Shown here: positions 6,930 through 9,088 of the stretch, one piece after another
Position numbering within the stretch: position 1 is the stretch's first letter
How the letters are laid out: every line of letters starts with the position of its first letter
DNA from: an uncultured Clostridia bacterium
GTDB lineage: Bacteria > Bacillota > Clostridia > TANB77 > CAG-508
Direction: 5' to 3'
NCBI GenBank assembly: GCA_934167435.1
Contig: CAKPKZ010000061.1
Coordinates: 1-9,088, forward strand
DNA: 9,088 bases
Notes under the pieces: generated by a model
Database searches by the model: none
Told to the model about the DNA's origin: nothing
The model's input: the letters and a program-made list of their open reading frames with translations, nothing else
Translations under genes and position numbers: made by a program

Positions 6930-7595
6930 ATGAGAACAAGAAAACAAGAATTAATTAGTGATGAATTGAAACCCTTAGTTAGTGAATTGATAAAAACAGG
7001 AAGAGAAAAGTACAATTATTCTCTAGAAGATCTGTCAAAGGCTATTAATGGCCAAAAAAACAGACAAACACTTCATAAATACGAAACAGGAAAACTTAAT
7101 ATTCCTTACGATATTTTATTTGAAATCTGTAGGATATTTAATTTAAACATTGATGCATTTAAAGATGCTTCCATAACCCAAGAAGAAAGAAATTTAATTG
7201 AAAAAAAATTTATAAAAGAATATGTTAGTAGTTTCAGGCAAGATAAATCGCTTACTCCCCAAACAGAAAAAATCATCAACACTTATAAAAATGCAAATTA
7301 TGAAGCAATGACCAATCATTGTGAATTATCAATGAGAGTGTTGGATGATTCTATGTCACCGATTTATTATAAAAATGATAAGGTATTTTTTCAACCAGCA
7401 GACGATTATAAAACAGGAGACGATATTGTAATTGCTGTAAAAAATAATATTCTTTCGGTAAGAAGATTATATCGATATCCAAAAGGAATTATTCTTCAAG
7501 CAATGAACCCCAAGTATCCCACAATTAACGTGAATATTATTGCAAATAATATGATTTTAGGGAAAGTTACTTCAATTTATCGAGAAATGAAATAA
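6930..7595 (+). CDS. XRE-S24 (LexA/CI-like) transcriptional regulator with a probable inactive protease domain
   Basis: The 221-residue protein has an N-terminal XRE helix-turn-helix (about 13-76; YSLEDLSKAINGQKNRQTLHKYETGKLNIP) and a C-terminal S24 domain (about 130-219). The nucleophile motif is intact: DDSMSPIYYKNDKVFF, with Ser141. The second catalytic position, Lys in LexA (VKR), reads SVRRLYR, so Arg178 replaces Lys. No Ala-Gly or Cys-Gly cleavage site is visible in the linker (77-130). The protein therefore probably binds DNA without RecA-stimulated self-cleavage and may sense another signal through the S24 fold. SD AAGGA (6914-6918) precedes the ATG, 21 bases after the second transporter gene, so it is in the same operon and may autoregulate it through the dyad at 5557-5570. 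No other phage gene is present, which argues against a simple prophage repressor. Confidence 0.85.
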   Translation: MRTRKQELISDELKPLVSELIKTGREKYNYSLEDLSKAINGQKNRQTLHKYETGKLNIPYDILFEICRIFNLNIDAFKDASITQEERNLIEKKFIKEYVSSFRQDKSLTPQTEKIINTYKNANYEAMTNHCELSMRVLDDSMSPIYYKNDKVFFQPADDYKTGDDIVIAVKNNILSVRRLYRYPKGIILQAMNPKYPTINVNIIANNMILGKVTSIYREMK

Positions 7596-7771
7596 TCCGC
7601 AAAACAAACAAGATGTATATTCAGTGATAAACTCATTAAGGTAAAAACTTCTATAATGAAATTACTTCATGGCAACTTTAGTATAAAATAATTACAGTAG
7701 ATTATTTAAATATTGTTTTATTTTTTTAATACCTTATTAACATTATTTTTTGAGATGAATATAATGAAATA
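7596..7771. other. Intergenic stretch after the S24 regulator
   Basis: No gene is visible. A short hairpin ATGAA/TTCAT lies at 7656-7670, and a weak AT-only stem AAATAAT/ATTATTT is followed by a T-run near 7719-7727 that may add to termination. TATAAT at 7652-7657 has no -35 and no following gene. Confidence 0.4.
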
Positions 7772-7819
7772 AATTATAAAAGAACACAACTAAAAATTTA
7801 GAAGTGTTCTTTTATAATT
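7772..7819. terminator. Bidirectional terminator between the convergent S24 regulator and hup
   Basis: Perfect 16-bp arms AATTATAAAAGAACAC (7772-7787) and GTGTTCTTTTATAATT (7804-7819) enclose a 16-base loop. That loop itself pairs as CTAAA-AA-TTTAG, giving one long, almost continuous hairpin. It lies between convergent genes and is AT-rich on both flanks, so it could stop transcription from either side. Confidence 0.85.
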
Positions 7820-7859
7820 ATCAAAATTTAAGAATTATTTTTCAAATTTAAATAATAAT

Positions 7860-7895
7860 AAAAAGTACTATATGGATATATTCACCATATAGTAC
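7860..7895 (-). terminator. Intrinsic terminator of hup
   Basis: On the minus strand the 11-bp arms GTACTATATGG and CCATATAGTAC (7895-7885 and 7875-7865, 9-base loop) are followed by five T (7864-7860). The hairpin begins 18 bases after the HU stop codon. AGGAGG overlaps the foot of the stem. Confidence 0.9.
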
Positions 7896-7913
7896 CTCCT
7901 TATATAATAAAAA

Positions 7914-8186
7914 TTAATTTAGAGCATCTTTTAACTTATTACCAGCTTTAAATCCAGGAACAATACGTGCAGCAATTTCAACTGCCTCTCCAGTTTGTGG
8001 ATTACGTCCAGTATGTGCTTCTCTTTGCTTTGCAGAAAAAGTTCCAAATCCAACTAAAGTAACTTTTCCGGCCTTCTTTAATCCTTCAGTAATTCCTTCA
8101 ATTGTAGCCTCTAGAGCTCTTGCAGCATCAGCTTTTGTTAAATCCGCATTTTCAGCAATAAATTCTACTAATTCAGCTTTTGTCAT
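7914..8186 (-). CDS. hup: HU family DNA-binding protein
   Basis: This is a 90-residue protein, the standard length for HU, with the full family pattern. MTKAELVEFIAENADLTKAD is the helical start, GFGTF (46-50) precedes the flexible arm, and RNPQTGEAVEI (61-71) is the arm tip with the conserved GRNPQTG that intercalates in DNA. PGFKAGNKLKDALN closes the fold. HU works as a homodimer that bends and compacts the nucleoid. SD GGAGG ends 8 bases before ATG (8184-8186). It is a single-gene unit with its own promoter and terminator. Its codons include more G and C than the surrounding genes, as expected of a highly expressed gene. Confidence 0.97.
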   Translation of the reverse strand: MTKAELVEFIAENADLTKADAARALEATIEGITEGLKKAGKVTLVGFGTFSAKQREAHTGRNPQTGEAVEIAARIVPGFKAGNKLKDALN

Positions 8187-8212
8187 TTTTGTACCTCCAT
8201 AATCTAATATAT

Positions 8213-8240
8213 ATAATAAGCATCATGCATTTCTTGTCTA
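8213..8240 (-). promoter_or_regulatory. Promoter of hup
   Basis: On the minus strand TAGACA (8240-8235) and TATTAT (8218-8213) are separated by 16 bp, each one or two changes from the sigma-A consensus. The transcript would start near 8206, with SD GGAGG (8199-8195) soon after. Confidence 0.6.
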
Positions 8241-8373
8241 TGCTTACATCAATAAGATACCATGAATTATTTAAGAAATCAATAGCTTTTTTTTAAAATA
8301 TTGCTAAATATGTGGCACTTTAACCATAAGTTTTCATTGCTTCACAATAAATATAAAAATATTAAAAAAAACA

Positions 8374-8402
8374 TTGACAAATCAAATTATTAGTGATAAA
8401 AT
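8374..8402 (+). promoter_or_regulatory. Near-consensus sigma-A promoter for the non-coding transcript
   Basis: A perfect TTGACA (8374-8379), a 17-bp spacer and TAAAAT (8397-8402) make this the best promoter in the window. Transcription should begin near 8409. No SD or credible frame follows, so the product is probably an RNA. Confidence 0.8.
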
Positions 8403-8408
8403 ATAATT

Positions 8409-8600
8409 GCTTAGATAGAAAGATGTTACATTGAAGAAGATACATTTTATTATTTGATAGTGCTAATAGATATATTCTATGATACACTGGTAATGAATAG
8501 TTACCCTTTGTATAATAAAGTTAAAATCTTATCTCCTGTTTTATCTTTCGCTCATGGAAAGAAAATGTTATGAGGAATAACTCTTATCGCCACTAAGCAA
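8409..8600 (+). ncRNA. Candidate 6S-like regulatory RNA
   Basis: The sequence folds by hand into one long interrupted rod. The 5' end TTGCTTAG (8407-8414) pairs perfectly with CTAAGCAA (8593-8600). AAGA-T-GTTA (8420-8428) pairs with TAACTCTT (8578-8585) around one bulge. A two-sided bubble follows (8429-8441 against 8569-8577). ACATTTT (8442-8448) pairs with AAAATGT (8562-8568). The tip is ATACA-ct-GGTAA / TTACC-ctt-TGTAT around a 7-base loop near 8497, the midpoint. A length of about 190 bases, a closing stem joining both ends, a central bubble near nucleotide 30 and a very strong promoter are the hallmarks of 6S RNA, which mimics an open promoter and sequesters housekeeping RNA polymerase. 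No primary-sequence signature of 6S was recognised. RNase P RNA, tmRNA, tRNA and T-box hallmarks are absent. An unknown structured RNA is the alternative. Confidence 0.5.
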
Positions 8601-8619
8601 AACAATTGTTTTAAGAAAG

Positions 8620-8677
8620 AAAACTTAAAAGATAAGAAATTGTAGTAAACACTGATAATGTTTATTTAAAGTTTTTT
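8620..8677 (+). terminator. Candidate terminator of the non-coding RNA
   Basis: AAAACTTAAA (8620-8629) pairs with TTT-A-AAGTTTT (8665-8675), with one bulged A, enclosing a 6-bp hairpin TAAACA/TGTTTA (8646-8664). Six T (8672-8677) end the structure. It is AT-rich and therefore weak, and the stronger hairpin at 8760 may be the back-up. Confidence 0.45.
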
Positions 8678-8759
8678 ATTAATTGTATTATTTATTAGTG
8701 AAATATTCTAGTAGGTAATACAGATTATTAGAAAACAGTTCAATTTTTTTCTAAACTCG

Positions 8760-8793
8760 AATAGATTAGTTTTATCAGGACTAATCTATTTTT
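8760..8793 (+). terminator. Strong plus-strand intrinsic terminator
   Basis: AATAGATTAGT (8760-8770) and ACTAATCTATT (8780-8790) form a perfect 11-bp stem with a 9-base loop, followed by T to 8793. No gene precedes it on the plus strand, so it probably ends the long form of the RNA started at 8409. A further hairpin TTAGAAAA/TTTTCTAA (8728-8754) lies just upstream. Confidence 0.85.
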
Positions 8794-8807
8794 GTATCTA
8801 ATAAAAT

Positions 8808-9008
8808 AAAAAGACAAGTAACTATATAAAATAAAGATGTTTGTAAGCTTAATTCTACATCATACAAAAGTTCTTTTGGTTTTTTGAAATTCAATGGACT
8901 TCGTAAAAAATGCTATGAATTTAAATCGTTTTTTGTATAGTTTAGTTTCAAAATTAGATGTGATTTTTCAGGTCAACCGAATTTTGAAAAACTGTTACTT
9001 GTCTTTTT
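8808..9008. repeat. 15-bp perfect inverted repeat with arms 171 bp apart (split terminator or small element)
   Basis: AAAAAGACAAGTAAC at 8808-8822 is the exact reverse complement of GTTACTTGTCTTTTT at 8994-9008. The arms have the A-tract/T-tract shape of a bidirectional terminator. The 171 bp between them (8823-8993) contain no convincing gene, a 10-bp inner inverted repeat TTTCAAAATT (8946-8955)/AATTTTGAAA (8980-8989), and copy B of the dispersed repeat. Either a short element inserted in a terminator loop or the arms are the termini of a small non-autonomous element. No clear target duplication flanks the arms. Confidence 0.65.
8948..8994 (+). repeat. Dispersed repeat, copy B
   Basis: TCAAAATT (8948-8955), one base, then GATGTGATTTTTCAG (8957-8971) has the same order as copy A at 5201-5225. 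The match weakens but continues to the CTG that abuts the right arm of the inverted repeat. The copy lies at the right end of the 171-bp insert. Confidence 0.55.
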
Positions 9009-9010
9009 CT

Positions 9011-9088
9011 CTATAATACAATAGCAATCATGTTATTAGAGCCTTTATTAATTACTTTAGTTAAAGTGTTTCCTAGTTTATATCGAAT
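9011..9088 (-). CDS. Possible C-terminus of a minus-strand protein, truncated by window edge
   Basis: On the minus strand the frame entering from the right edge is open for 25 codons (IRYKLGNTLTKVINKGSNN, then MIAIVL) and stops at TAG (9013-9011). The stop lies two bases before a terminator-type arm (9008), a natural position for a gene end. The peptide is protein-like, but the family is not recognised. The opposite strand also has a short open frame from ATG at 9030 but lacks an SD. Confidence 0.35.
   Translation of the reverse strand: MRYKLGNTLTKVINKGSNNMIAIVL

Noticed and set aside
6202..7015. Minus-strand open frames inside the second transporter gene and at both of its ends
   Set aside because: They are antisense shadows of the transporter genes and the regulator start; no SD or family resemblance.
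8409..8793. RNase P RNA, tmRNA, T-box or tRNA in the non-coding transcript
   Set aside because: The conserved GAGGAAAGUCC core, the CCA-ended tRNA-like domain, the T-box sequence and tRNA arms are all absent.
5201..8994. CRISPR array
   Set aside because: Only two diverged copies of the repeat exist, 3.7 kb apart, with no regular spacing and no cas genes.
1..9088. Mycoplasma-type genetic code (TGA as Trp)
   Set aside because: TGA ends the second COG3581-type gene and the first transporter gene at natural ends, and Trp is encoded by TGG.
9030..9088. Plus-strand gene starting at ATG 9030
   Set aside because: No SD precedes it; the minus-strand frame ending beside a terminator arm is a better reading, though both are weak.

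Overview
The window is very AT-rich DNA with dense, short-spaced genes, good Shine-Dalgarno (SD) sites and the standard genetic code: TGA ends several genes and TGG is used for Trp. The gene set (class A penicillin-binding protein, a YwiB/DUF1934 gene next to argS, the RNA polymerase delta subunit, HU) points to a low-GC Firmicute of the Bacilli/Erysipelotrichia type, probably a poorly characterised host-associated lineage. The penicillin-binding protein implies a peptidoglycan wall, so it is not a true mycoplasma. The taxonomic placement is inference.

Layout. (1) 1-347, minus strand: N-terminus of a class A penicillin-binding protein that runs off the left edge. (2) 348-3006, plus strand: a divergent operon DUF1934 (489-854), argS (856-2478) and rpoE/delta (2488-2922), closed by a strong intrinsic terminator. 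The DUF1934 gene has a clear SD and a homologous N-terminus but no ATG/GTG/TTG start, so it appears to begin at ACG or ATT. (3) 3095-5075: two overlapping genes for acyl-CoA-dehydratase-activase-related iron-sulphur proteins (COG3580 and COG3581 type), without the ATPase activase usually associated with them. (4) 5076-5580: about 500 bp without a convincing gene, holding a terminator, a repeat copy, a promoter-like site and the promoter and operator-like dyad of the next operon. (5) 5581-7595: an operon of two tandem 221-residue membrane proteins that look like divergent VUT/YhhQ-type (queuosine precursor transporter) paralogues, followed by an XRE-S24 repressor-like protein that has the catalytic Ser but Arg where the catalytic Lys should be. 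(6) 7596-7913: a convergent region with a bidirectional terminator and the hup terminator. (7) 7914-8240, minus strand: HU with its promoter. (8) 8374-8793: a near-consensus sigma-A promoter driving a non-coding transcript that folds by hand into a long rod with a closed end and central bubble, a 6S-RNA-like architecture, followed by terminators. (9) 8808-9008: a perfect 15-bp inverted repeat of terminator type whose arms are separated by 171 bp, as if a small element had inserted in a terminator loop. The insert carries a motif that also occurs at 5201-5248. (10) 9011-9088: possible C-terminus of a minus-strand gene.

The parts most worth follow-up are the paired VUT-like transporter with its apparently non-cleaving S24 regulator and the dyad at its promoter, the 6S-like RNA, the split terminator with its dispersed repeat, and the non-canonical start codon ahead of argS. 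All family assignments come from reading the translated sequences. No database search or folding program was run.
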